Shown here in pieces: positions 1 through 9,628 of a DNA stretch of 64,000 nucleotides; position 1 is the stretch's first letter; each line of letters begins with the position of its first letter. The stretch is from Thuidium tamariscinum (Eukaryota > Streptophyta > Bryopsida > Hypnales > Thuidiaceae): assembly GCA_947034885.2 (NCBI GenBank), contig OX344751.2:47273082-47337081 (forward strand), written 5' to 3'. A program made the position numbers and the translations under genes. Below the pieces are notes generated by a model. The model made no database searches, was not told where the DNA came from, and saw only the letters and a list, made by a program, of their open reading frames with translations.

Positions 1-74
1 CCAATGTTCAAAGGCAATTCATAAGATGCTTGAAATTTTTTTTAGGCAAACTACAAGTGTATAACATTTTTGGA

Positions 75-925
75 AAATATATGTCAGTACATAGGAATAT
101 AGAATGATTTCAAATAGTAAGTTGTTAAGAGTTGAATTATATAGAATTGAAAATGCCAATTCCAATGGTAATTATTATCCTGCATCTAATATTTCAATTT
201 TTGTTATAGATTTCGAATATTGAATTAAATGAAGAACTTTACAGAATTTATTGTGCATTTGTTGATTAGAAAACTAGGAAATCCCTAACAACCCTTAATC
301 AAAATACCTCTTAACGATCATGACAGATGCTACTATATGAGTCTAAAAATGTGAATCCCCAAGACTATTCACCTATAGTATAGGTGTTTAAATCATAGAA
401 ACTTTTTATAATTAGAGATTTCTAGTGTGATTATACTATACACACTTATATTATTGGTGCATATGTTATAAACACATTGAAATATTCAATAGTTGTGGGA
501 TACCTACTTATATCTATAATCAAGGCTTACATACTTGCATTTCTATCTTCTCATGCTAGCATTTTAGTAACAAAATCAAATTAAGAAATTCACATTTTAA
601 ATTTATTTTGAAAATTTGTAGAGCACTTATTTCAAAGCCCAAAACTTATTGGGGTTATGCGTCTCCAATGTATGCATCTCCAATGTTTGTATCTCATTTT
701 TTCGGTGACCAAATTTTTTAAATTGAACATATGAAAAGAGGATTGTAAGACTGTGCATGTGTTTTGTAAATTTAACACACTCGTGAAGTCGTGATCAAAC
801 ATTATAATCTGTCATCCATAAGTGATAATATTCTATTTTCTTTACCTTCATAACCTCTAATATGCACAGTTTAAATTTGTATGCTTATAATTTAAAGAAA
901 ATTGATGAAGCATATGAAATATTAT
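75..925 (+). repeat. Left arm of long inverted repeat flanking gene 1
   Basis: This arm matches, in reverse complement, the segment at about 5085-5705. Shared landmarks in the same order include a word for a T-rich AAATGAAGAACTTTACA run, ATGCTACTATATGAG, ACACACTTATATTAT, and ATAAGTGATAATATT. The arms are diverged and differ by indels, so the left arm is longer. Together they bracket 4 kb that holds the first coiled-coil gene and a 56-bp tandem array. They could be terminal inverted repeats of a composite element, or two opposite copies of one dispersed repeat; the sequence does not decide between these. No target-site duplication was recognised. Confidence 0.7.
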
Positions 926-1317
926 CCTATTCCTAAAAACTAAAAAGGAATATGAAAGTTGCATGTACAAAAATGTATTAATTGAAAGAAACATCTATTT
1001 TATGAAATTTAGATATGGACACTTTCTTCATAAAAATTTGAAATGTCTACATATTACATATTGAGCATTTTATGGAGATGCTTTTTGAAAGATTGAATGA
1101 GCATTTTGGATGTTTAAAAAAAACCCATCAACATGCAAACAAAGGAATATGAATTCTTTTGCATCCATACACATCAATGATAGAAATGAAACACCCCAAG
1201 TTTGCAAAATAATACTAAAAAATAATAGTAGCCTTTTTATATATAGATGTTTACAAAAGTCATAAGTCCTCCAAAAAATGCTAGCATTGCTAGCCCCCCA
1301 AAAGATCATACAACATT

Positions 1318-2715
1318 CTACTTGCTTTGTTCATCTGTCTTTAGCCTTTTCTTAGCTTCCAAGTCTTTCTTCGCCTCCTTGTAGGCACTATCCAAATTGG
1401 ATTGAAGAGGAAAATCCCACCATTTATTTTTCATGTACTCTTTCTTCAAATTCAGTGCATTGAGCAAATTCATCTTCTTCTTCTCCACTTCCCCGGCCAC
1501 ATCACTTTCCAATGCGAGAGCATGGGCTAACTTCTTCTTTAGGTCCTCTGCTTCCAACTTCAATGTCTCATGTTGCCTCTCATGATCTTTATAATCTTGT
1601 ATATCAACAATACGATCAAGAGGGGCTTTGTCCTTCATTTTCTGAAGGTCACGTAATTTTGATTGTGCACCTTCAAGAGATCTTTTTTCATTTTCCAAGC
1701 AGTCAGCTTCGATGTGACAATCTTCCTTGAGTTTAGCCAATCGTTCTTCTACAAATTTGTTAGTTGAAGAACTAGAACCTTCACCCCCTGAAACGGAGAA
1801 GTTCAGATAGAATGCTTCCAAGTTCAAGATTTGCTCATGTTGCTTGGACAACTGAATTCGACCCGATTCAATGAGGGCTTGAAGGGTTGGAACATCATCA
1901 GAAGTATCAGTCACTGCCCCTTCCTCCAAAGTCCTTTTCTCTTCATTTGCTCTATCCAACTCTTCAAGCACACTCTTCAATTGAACTTTATAAAAGTCGT
2001 TCAATGGAATATCTTCGTTGGCCTCCACACTTGCAGCTTCAACAGATCCTTCAATTCTTGGCATCCCTTCCAATGAAGGCAATGTCAACGTGGGGCCCGC
2101 CTCCACTTCCCCCTCCTCCAAAGGCTCCAAATTAGCCAATGTCTCACCCACATGTGGCAGTCCAACATCCATCAACTCATCTTCACTACTTTTGTGATCC
2201 GACCACACGAACTCATTGTTCGGAACTTCATTCTTGATGAAAATCTTTTTCCCTAAACCTTCACGTGGGTTTTGGGAGGGACCCGCCCTAGGAATGTCCT
2301 TGGTTGACGGTTTTTGGACAAGCTTTGCTCCCTTAATGGTGCTCCAATCCACCCTTCGTCGAAGAATAACTTCCGCGTACACCATCTCACACAGAAACAA
2401 GGGAATTTCATTCCGAGGCACACTTCGTGTCTTGTACAAGTATCGATATACTTCGATACATCTTTGTACAAATCCATCGTGAGTGCAAGTATGAAGATTT
2501 GCCATGTTTGACTTCAAGTGGATTTTGTGTCGATGATAGGGGAAAAGCTTATCGATGTGGCACCATTGTACAAATGCCCTACAAGTGGTCGCGGTCCAAA
2601 AGCCTTCGATCCTCTCCCAACCTCCATGAGCCACGACATTAGAGTCCACAAGGACGTGTCGTTGTCTTTTTTGCATCTTGCCTTTGGCTTTACGGTTCCT
2701 CCGGGTGGCGTCCAT
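1318..2715 (-). CDS. Coiled-coil protein with N-terminal CHHCC domain (paralogue 1)
   Basis: Intronless gene of 465 residues. I chose the ATG at 2715 because the frame upstream of it opens only with a TTG codon, and because the product then begins with a basic stretch (RRNRKAKGKMQKRQRH) matching the basic N-termini of the two paralogues at 14257 and 20115. Residues about 33-128 form the shared domain: WCHI at 51-54, R62-H63, C77, C86, and VDWST at 122-126. The C-H, H, C and C positions have identical spacing in all three paralogues, which suggests a metal site, but this is inference. Residues about 130-240 are acidic and low in complexity; from about 245 to the end there is a long charged coiled coil. 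No catalytic motif is seen. Upstream lie a TATA box and a GC-rich word array shared with the three other genes. The frame is whole, so it may be an active gene. Family not recognised; function unknown. Confidence 0.75.
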   Translation of the reverse strand: MDATRRNRKAKGKMQKRQRHVLVDSNVVAHGGWERIEGFWTATTCRAFVQWCHIDKLFPYHRHKIHLKSNMANLHTCTHDGFVQRCIEVYRYLYKTRSVPRNEIPLFLCEMVYAEVILRRRVDWSTIKGAKLVQKPSTKDIPRAGPSQNPREGLGKKIFIKNEVPNNEFVWSDHKSSEDELMDVGLPHVGETLANLEPLEEGEVEAGPTLTLPSLEGMPRIEGSVEAASVEANEDIPLNDFYKVQLKSVLEELDRANEEKRTLEEGAVTDTSDDVPTLQALIESGRIQLSKQHEQILNLEAFYLNFSVSGGEGSSSSTNKFVEERLAKLKEDCHIEADCLENEKRSLEGAQSKLRDLQKMKDKAPLDRIVDIQDYKDHERQHETLKLEAEDLKKKLAHALALESDVAGEVEKKKMNLLNALNLKKEYMKNKWWDFPLQSNLDSAYKEAKKDLEAKKRLKTDEQSK

Positions 2716-2815
2716 TGGATTGAAGTAGATGGAGGTATTAAGAAATACCAAAATGCGACAATAGCTGCCCCAATAGATGCACGAACCACACAATCACAGT
2801 AAAAAAAAACCAAGT

Positions 2816-2838
2816 ACTGGACACGCAGTCAGCCACGA
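2816..2838 (-). promoter_or_regulatory. Downstream promoter word shared by four genes (gene 1 copy)
   Basis: Read on the minus strand this is GTGGCTGACTGCGTG, about 73 nt after the TATA box. Equivalent words stand at the same distance below the TATA-like boxes of the genes starting at 7678, 14257 and 20115. It lies in the expected 5' leader. Confidence 0.5.
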
Positions 2839-2884
2839 GAAGCGGGTGACAGAGCAGTGTGCAGCGTTGGAATTGCAAGTGGGC

Positions 2885-3165
2885 GAATGCGGATGGGGCG
2901 ACCACTTATAAACCCGATGTCGCCTGGGGCGCGTGCGTTCCGTGCGAGGGCGAGTGCGGGAAGGGCGACCGCACGAGGGCGACCGCGGGTCCTTTGAAGG
3001 ACCTGTTTTGCGGTCTGGGCGACCGCGCCTGGGCGAGTGCGCGAAGGGCGACCACGGGAAAGGCGACCGCGGGTCCTTCACAGCAGTGGCGACCGCGGGT
3101 CCTTTTACGAGGTCATTTATTTCTGAATTTCCCGCCTTCTGACTTGGGCGACCACAGGTTGTTCA
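2885..3165 (-). promoter_or_regulatory. GC-rich promoter array and TATA box of gene 1
   Basis: On the minus strand a TATA box (TTTATAAG, 2905-2912) lies about 190 nt upstream of the ATG. It is followed further upstream by about ten copies of words like ACCCGCGGTCGCC and CGGTCGCCC, all in the same orientation relative to the gene. The array is strongly GC-rich and rich in CpG, within DNA that is otherwise about two thirds AT. Some copies are joined by a short AAGGACC spacer. Equivalent arrays precede the three other intact genes. Confidence 0.65.
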
Positions 3166-3179
3166 CCAAGGAAATCTGA

Positions 3180-4020
3180 ATTTTGGATTTCGCCCTCTGA
3201 AAAATAGTTGTAGAAATGAAAAGGAAGCCGATGTGAACTAAAAAAAGGATTCATGGGAAGAAATGGTGTGTAAAAGAACAAGGAAATGCCCATTTTTTCA
3301 AAAAATAAAAGTTTATAAAAATAAAAAGGGAAATCATATTAACTAAAGAATGCTCATTTGGAGAAAATTCCATGAGAAAATAAATATAAAAATAACACAA
3401 TCAATGAAAGGCTTGAAAGAAAAATGCATTGTAGGAATGAAAAGAAAAATCTCAGTATCAATAAAAAAAATCATGAATTCAACTACAATAGTGCAGTAAT
3501 GACCTGAAGTATGTCAAAGCTAAATGCTCAATAATGTAATTGAATGCCTATATAAGTTAAAATGCAATGGTATACATTTCCACCAATATTTGGTGTGTAA
3601 TTTTTGAGCATAGGAAGCTGAGATTCATTTTATATAGATTAATAATGATGTCCAAAGTTGTACACCATCTAATTTGGTGGGAAAAATATCTAACTAAAGA
3701 AATTGTTGCAAAAGTATTCTATATAAAAATAACTACCAAGTGGACTACTAAGTATTATTCAACCTTCTTTTTTGGATCCATATTGCTTACATAAAAAAAT
3801 ATAGAAGCATGTCTATTCTTTATTGTTTTTTTATTTAAGTTGAAGGTGACATTTGAGAGCCATTGTAAATACAAAATCACATCATTTCTTTGTTTTCCTT
3901 ACGACCCCCAATCAACATCCAAGAGCATAATAAAACATGAATTTCTTTTTTGGGTTTTAGAATATGATGATTATGGTGTGAAAGACCCTGAATCCAAAAG
4001 CACATTAGCCTTGTTTTTGT
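3180..4020. other. AT-rich stretch without recognisable gene
   Basis: Low-complexity AT-rich DNA between the promoter array of gene 1 and the 56-bp tandem array. No coding signal with domain content, RNA gene or mobile-element end was recognised. Confidence 0.5.
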
Positions 4021-4023
4021 GGG

Positions 4024-4434
4024 AGGTTTCTATTGGGAACCTCATTTATTCTAAGACATATTTTTTTTATTTTTTTAGAAAGTTTCCCATCATAACTTCA
4101 TTAAATTCAAAAGAGCATTTTCTTTTAAGAGGTTCACATCAGAAACCTCATTTAATTATAAAACTAATATCTTAATTATTTAGTAAGGGTTTTCATTAGG
4201 AACCTTATTTAATTCAAAAACATATTTATCTTGAACCCCTTTTTTTTAAAGGGTTCCCACTGAGAACTTCATTGCACTCAAAAACACATTTTTTTGGATG
4301 TGGTTCCCATTGGAAACCTCATTTATTTCAAAAACACAATTCCCTCTTTTTTTGGCGTGGTTTACATTGCAAACCTCATTTCATAAAAAAAAACAATTTC
4401 CCTCTTTTTCAAAAGAGGTTTGCATTGGGAACCT
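4024..4434. repeat. Tandem array of about 56 bp with dyad core, 8 copies
   Basis: Eight imperfect units begin at 4024, 4080, 4130, 4187, 4251, 4301, 4358 and 4416, with spacings of 50-64 bp. Each carries a near-palindrome close to AGGTTCCCATTGGGAACCT, followed by a CATTTAATTCAAAAACACA-like linker. A ninth, poor copy may start near 4470. The dyad is better conserved than its flanks in most copies. The array lies inside the inverted-repeat pair that also encloses gene 1. Confidence 0.75.
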
Positions 4435-4469
4435 CATTCAATCCAATAATTTGTTTTATTTTATAAAAA

Positions 4470-5084
4470 ATTTGGTTCTTATTGTGCATAAACTCATATG
4501 CATTAAATTCTGTGATGCCTTATTTGGAATACTCATTCAAAAGATGTTAAGTGATATAACCTCACCTTTGGAATTCTCGGAAAAAAATTAAATTTTTAAG
4601 CTATTAGTAGTTGAGGTTAGGGGTCAACTTTAAATCAACCTCTACTTAAATAACTATTTAGAGAGAACAAAACATTATTTTCTTTAGGGTGAAATCGTAG
4701 ATCAAATATTGAAAGATTCCTTAGTTATTGGTCACAGGATTGATGATATCATCATTTGGAACATGAAGGGGGGGGATTTTAGTGCTCAATTTCCTTTTCT
4801 ATCTAGCCTTTCGGCCCTTTTCAAGCTTGGCCGCTTTGTATATTGGATTCATCTTAATGCAATAGTTCTTCCATTTTTTCAAATACATATTTAATTTAAT
4901 TTTTTGCAAATTCATTTCAAAAATAAAATATTACAAAATCTAAATTCAAAGTGGAAAAATTTTAGGATCTAAATATTCTAAAACGTAGGTATTGTATATG
5001 GTATTATTGTCCAACAATATGTTATAATCTTATTAAAATATCAAGGATTATTTTGAGTTTTCTTCTATTCTAATCCTTGCCTTT
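4470..5084. other. AT-rich stretch without recognisable gene
   Basis: Between the 56-bp array and the right inverted-repeat arm. It has a short G8 run near 4770 and no domain-bearing frame. Confidence 0.45.
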
Positions 5085-5705
5085 ATCCTTTACAAATTAA
5101 TATCAATCCTCTTTAGTTTTTTGAGATAGGACAAGTTCTTATACACTTTAACAATTCCTTAAAATTATAAGCGTACAAGTTCTAACTAGGTAAATGCAGA
5201 GATTATCAAGGTAAAGAAAATATAATATTATCACTTATGGAATTATGGATCAAGAGAGTATAAATAGGTATGCCACAACTATAGAATATTTCAACGTGTT
5301 TATAACATATACCCTATAATATAAGTGTGTATAACATAAGTGTACTAGAAATCTCTTTTCTATGATCCAGACACGTATATTATAAGTGAATCGTCTTCTA
5401 GTCTTAGGGACTCACATTCTTAGGCTCATATAGTAGCATCCGTCACGAGTTTTAAGAGGGATTTGGGATGCAATAGATCTCCCATTTGTTCAAAAAATAA
5501 AAAATAAAAAATAGTACAATGGTTTGTAAAGTTCTTCATTTAATTCAATATTCAAAATTTATTACAATAATTAAAATATAATGTGTAGGATAATTCTTTG
5601 AAATTTGAACCATTGAAATTAGCATTTTCAATTCTAGAATTGAACTACTAACAACTTAGTCTTTGAAATCATTCAATATTCCTATCTACTTGCTATCATT
5701 AGAAA
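5085..5705 (-). repeat. Right arm of long inverted repeat flanking gene 1
   Basis: Reverse-complement partner of the 75-925 segment. Shared blocks in order include AATATTGAATTAAATGAAG, GCTACTATATGAGCCTA, TATAAACACGTTGAAATATT and CATAAGTGATAATATTATA. It is shorter than the left arm, mainly because a middle block is missing. Confidence 0.7.
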
Positions 5706-5749
5706 ATACTTGAACCCAAAAAGAGGCCGCTTTGTAATGCAAAAATTTG

Positions 5750-6057
5750 AGTGGAAAGAGCCTTCACAACTTACTAATTAGGCCAAGAATTCTACGATGA
5801 ATTCAAAAATTAGTCATCATTACTCAATCCATCTCCATGATCTCATAAATTAGTGGGTGGGAAGAGCCTTCTAAATTCACTAATTGGCCAAGAATTGCAC
5901 TATGAATTCAAAAATTCACCATCATTACCCAATATAACTTCAAGATATCATAAATCTCATGATGATTTCGTCATGAAGGATGGAATACATGCCAAGTGGT
6001 GGTTGTCTCATGATGGTTTTTTCATGAAGGATGGAGCACATGCCAAGTGGTGGGTGT
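5750..6057. repeat. Two short tandem duplications
   Basis: A unit of about 104 bp (GGAAAGAGCCTTC ... GCCAAGAATT ... GAATTCAAAAATT) occurs twice, at about 5752-5845 and 5858-5950. Directly after it, a 51-bp unit (TCATGAAGGATGGA ... CATGCCAAGTGGTGG) occurs twice, at about 5956-6006 and 6007-6057. Short open frames here only reflect the repeats. Confidence 0.65.
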
Positions 6058-6059
6058 AA

Positions 6060-6760
6060 TGCCACATATGATTGCTCTCATATTCATGCAATTACATGCA
6101 ATTACATCCAATTAGTGCTAAAATTGGTAAGAAAACTCAAGGCCTCTTTTTGGGTTCAATTCTTTTCTAATGGTTTTCCCAAAATGTTATACACTTCCAA
6201 ATGGTTAAAAAGTTCTCAAGTATATTATCAATTGCCTCTAAACATTGGTATAAATAAGCACCACCATTTACGGCAATTGTTTTATATAAATGTGATTGTA
6301 TGAAGGGCAACTTCCAGATTTTCTTACATGTCACGGCCCTCAAAAGAATTTCAACCAATTCAAATGTTAATAGCAAGGTAATTCTCATGGTAGAAAAATT
6401 TGAAATTTCCTCCACCACTTTTCAAACTAGCATAATATAGGATACTACAACTATATGTGCCTCAATTCATTTTTTTCCTCAAAATCTACTACTTGTATTC
6501 AAAAGAGCAATTATGGATAAAACAAAATTCAAATCACTTAGAGGTTTAAAATTCATAGTTGGAGAATGTTCATTGAATTGCATTCAAAGATTTGCATTAG
6601 TTTGGCAAAGGTATAACCTCTTCTAATTCTTCACTCCATTTGGCTCAAATGCTTTGTTCTATTAAATGTTAGATTTTAGTACAATGAGATTTTCCATTTA
6701 CTAAAAAACTAGGATACAATACATTAAACTATTCCCTAATGACAAATTTTTAGTTGTCAT
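6060..6760. other. AT-rich stretch without recognisable gene
   Basis: No domain-bearing frame. A block near 6138-6175 (GGCCTCTTTTTGGGTTCAA) is the reverse complement of part of 5696-5728, so the tandem duplications lie inside a short inverted repeat. Confidence 0.4.
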
Positions 6761-6761
6761 G

Positions 6762-6925
6762 TAAAGCGACCGCCTTTAGAGCGACCACGCTTCACAATTT
6801 ATTTATTTATTTTGAACCAAAGGGGCAAGCCCTCTGCATGAAGAAGCTTAACAAAATTTGCAAACCCTGAAAGTAAGGCGACCGCGGGTAAGGGGCGACC
6901 GCGCCTCAAGGGCGATCGCCAGTGC
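6762..6925. promoter_or_regulatory. Distal, inverted part of GC-rich array upstream of kinase gene
   Basis: Contains GCGACCGC and GGCGACCGCGGGT words on the plus strand, that is, inverted relative to the kinase gene downstream and to its proximal array at 7310-7490. An A/T-rich gap splits it into two patches. The gene at 20115 also has a proximal array in gene direction and a distal inverted half. It could also be the promoter remnant of a lost divergent gene, but no such gene is visible to its left. Confidence 0.45.
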
Positions 6926-7309
6926 CACAAGTTGCGTCAGAACACACTACCATTCCAGGCTCGGTCGCCCCTTAAGAGAATATTCTATTTACTAAATAGG
7001 TTTCATCTAGTGTCCCGCAATGCTCTATCAGCAGGGTTGAAGTTCGAGTTTCAACGAGACATTTCTCGATTTTATCCATCTTCAGAAGTTTTTTGTTGTA
7101 GACATCATAAACTCGATTGAAAACATGATGAGCACTTTTCACTTGCAGCTCCGACGACACGGGATTATCTCGACACTTGGCAGTGCACAGCACAATTGCC
7201 TTCCCGAGCAAAATTCTCATTCTCAACTCCCTTGATATTGCCTTGCGATATAAACACCTCCTTCCCACCCTTGCGTGGAGGAAGCTCTTTCTTCAGAGTA
7301 AGGGAGCTC

Positions 7310-7502
7310 CTCAAACGCGGTCGCCCCCCAGCCGTTGTCGCCCCCCAGCCGCGTTCACCCCCAGCCGCGATCGCCCTCCAGTCACGGTCGCCCCCAGTCG
7401 CGGTCGCCCTACCCGCGGTCGCCCTACGCACCCGAGGTCGCCTACCCGCGGTCGCGTTTGGATCCGCACGCGCCTGGGGCGACTTCGGGTACTTAAGCAG
7501 TC
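7310..7502 (+). promoter_or_regulatory. Proximal GC-rich promoter array and core of kinase gene
   Basis: About twelve close copies of CGGTCGCCC or CGCGGTCGCC in gene direction end in a GGTACTTAAGCAGTC core at 7488-7502. That core aligns with the TATA-containing GGTTTATAAGTGGTC of gene 1 and is identical to the core of the gene at 14257. TACTTAAG is a poor TATA box, so function is inferred from conservation of position. Confidence 0.6.
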
Positions 7503-7562
7503 TCCGGGACCGCATTCGCCATCTTGCCTCGGCCTTGCGCATTGTCTTTCACCCGCCTTGGA

Positions 7563-7583
7563 GTGGCTGAATGCATGCCCGTG
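7563..7583 (+). promoter_or_regulatory. Downstream promoter word (kinase gene copy)
   Basis: GTGGCTGAATGCATGCCC lies about 72 nt downstream of the ACTTAAG core. The stretch between, including TTGCGCATTG and TTCACCC, is also shared with the gene at 14257. Confidence 0.5.
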
Positions 7584-7677
7584 GGCCGGGGTCCTTTATT
7601 CGATTTTGGGTGGATTTTTTTGTCATTTTGATCTATAAAATTCCTCAAAGCTACGGTGAAGCTTTCGATTACACGCA

Positions 7678-9333
7678 ATGTCCAACCCAATAGAAGATGG
7701 CGACGTGAGGCACAAAGGTGTTTTGGATACTCATCCAATATTCTCAGAAATGCCTAATCCCACACAAGGTACCAGTACCTTGAGGCGAAAATCCCTTTGG
7801 GATTTGGATGATCCACAACACTTTCTAGAGCCTATATTTACAAGCGAAACAACAGGGAATGAAGCTCGATTGAAGAAAAAGAAGTCCAGGTCTGCTCATG
7901 ATAAGGATCCAACATATCCTCCTTCAAGTTATACGAAGTATGCATACGAGGTGTGCCTTCAATGGTACGCTGGCAAAAGTGTACAATTTTTGGAGGCAAA
8001 CTATTTGAGGGATGCTGGAACAGGCACGGAGAAGCTGACGGGGGATTTGGAGGCCCGAATCTTAAGCAAGTGTTATGAATCAGAGGACTTCAAAGATGTG
8101 GACTTAACGTACAATTCCAGATTTTGTGATTGGATGACTGATACTATTCAGGCAGTAACTTTTAATACCAAGAAATTGATGATAGAGTTCTGTGCACCAA
8201 CCACAGGACGAGTGGAAGATGAAGAGGCAAAGGAATTCCGTGTGAAGATGGAGTGGTGGCATACTGCGTCCAAGAGATTGTCAAAGTTTGGATCGAGGGG
8301 TTTCAAGTGGAAAAATGACGCTGTGAAGGCTGCATTTGCAAGAGATGGTGGAGTGAGTATCATATGGATTCCACCCACGGCAAAGGTTGAGGCCCTCGGT
8401 GGTTTTTCTCGTGAAGGTGGCCACGGAAAGGTGCGAAAGGTTCGAATAACAGGTCTAGATACCATTCCACCAAATATTGCTCTTGCGGGGAAAATGCCAA
8501 AAACGAAGGACTTGCGTGATCAACGGGTGGAGCGGTCCGTAGAGGCCTTGGCATGCCCTTTAAATCATGCAGGCTTAATTAAGTTTTTTGCCTTAAACTC
8601 AATTACCATGGAAGCGTATACATTGTGGTGGAATGGAGGTCATTTGGGTGACTTACTGAATGTGGATAAGCTAGTGTCACGAACTACTGAATGGCACGAA
8701 GTGCATCGAATTAGACAACTTCCTACAGAGAAACAAAAGGAAGTTAGCCTTTTTCGAAGGCATAAGGCAAAGTTGGCATGGACCTTGGTGTATGTGACTC
8801 ACCTCATGCACCAATCATCAGTGCTACACAACGATTTATCTCCGAGAAATGTATTGTTGCACTATCCTGATTATTCAAATGAAATAATCAACATTGGGAT
8901 TTGTGATTTCGGAATTACAAGCCGTGTAAACGAAAAAGCCCCATCGCATTATGGATATCCTACCAAGGAAGAGACACGGAAGCAACAAGAGGGACGATGG
9001 TGGGTGGCTCCAGAGTTGTTTTATACATTTGGACCACCTAATTCGGATACAAGCATACCAATTATGCAATCGAGGCATAAATATACAAAGCAGTCAGACT
9101 CGTATTCTATTGGAAAGCTGGTGGAAGCTATGAAGATTGGGGATATGTATCCTTTTGACAAAGAGACATTCACAACGATGGATGCATGTAGGTATTTTGC
9201 TATGAAGGTGGGCCAACTCAAAAATGAAGATCTGAAGGAGAGACCAACATGTACAGAGGTGGTGAATTTGGTCCTGGGGCCTCCATGGTATATGAAGCCT
9301 CCAACATTTGTATTGCGCGATTCCCCCCTGTAG
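7678..9333 (+). CDS. Divergent protein kinase-like protein
   Basis: Intronless gene, 551 residues. The ATG at 7678 is the first in the frame, and lies about 190 nt below the core promoter. Residues 1-235 are an unassigned N-terminal region. A kinase fold then follows: glycine-rich loop at about 240-252 (GGFSREGGHGKV), candidate ATP-binding lysine K272 (IALAGK), helix-C glutamate E285 or E289, catalytic loop VLHNDLSPRN at 382-391 with D386 and N391, DFG at 410-412, and an APE motif at 444-446. The HRD arginine is Asn (HND), so it belongs to the non-RD kinases. The catalytic Asp, Asn and DFG residues are kept, so activity is plausible. No membrane segment or signal peptide is seen, so it is probably intracellular. 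It shares promoter architecture, but no protein similarity, with its three neighbours; a shared pathway is inference. Confidence 0.8.
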   Translation: MSNPIEDGDVRHKGVLDTHPIFSEMPNPTQGTSTLRRKSLWDLDDPQHFLEPIFTSETTGNEARLKKKKSRSAHDKDPTYPPSSYTKYAYEVCLQWYAGKSVQFLEANYLRDAGTGTEKLTGDLEARILSKCYESEDFKDVDLTYNSRFCDWMTDTIQAVTFNTKKLMIEFCAPTTGRVEDEEAKEFRVKMEWWHTASKRLSKFGSRGFKWKNDAVKAAFARDGGVSIIWIPPTAKVEALGGFSREGGHGKVRKVRITGLDTIPPNIALAGKMPKTKDLRDQRVERSVEALACPLNHAGLIKFFALNSITMEAYTLWWNGGHLGDLLNVDKLVSRTTEWHEVHRIRQLPTEKQKEVSLFRRHKAKLAWTLVYVTHLMHQSSVLHNDLSPRNVLLHYPDYSNEIINIGICDFGITSRVNEKAPSHYGYPTKEETRKQQEGRWWVAPELFYTFGPPNSDTSIPIMQSRHKYTKQSDSYSIGKLVEAMKIGDMYPFDKETFTTMDACRYFAMKVGQLKNEDLKERPTCTEVVNLVLGPPWYMKPPTFVLRDSPL

Positions 9334-9628
9334 TGATGAATGCATTAGTTGAAGGCAAATTGTTGAGCTATTAGAAGAAATTGTTGGCAACAATGTGAGC
9401 CTATCATTTTGTATTACTATACACGAATATATAAATTTTTCTTTGGCAAAACAAAGTGTACATACCATTGCCTTCCATGCATTGTATTTTAAAAGTTAAA
9501 ATATAATTTATCTTGGAGTCAAATTTGTCTTCACTGTGAGTTGAAATGTCATATGACATGTTTGTATCAAGTCCATAAGATCACCTTTTTGGGGAGTATG
9601 GGGAAATAATATATTACGCAGGCTTTAT
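9334..9628. other. 3' flank of kinase gene
   Basis: AT-rich DNA between the stop codon and the first TTAA-type element; probably holds the 3' UTR. No further gene seen. Confidence 0.4.

Noticed and set aside
2716-2793. Longer N-terminus for gene 1
   Set aside because: The extension begins with TTG, lies in the leader below the TATA box, and has no match in the paralogues.
2794-3179. Arg/Pro/Gly-rich open frames over the GC-rich arrays (also at 7165-7638, 13739-13977, 20242-20541)
   Set aside because: They follow the CGGTCGCC repeat in every frame and have no domain; GC-rich repeats lack stop codons by composition.
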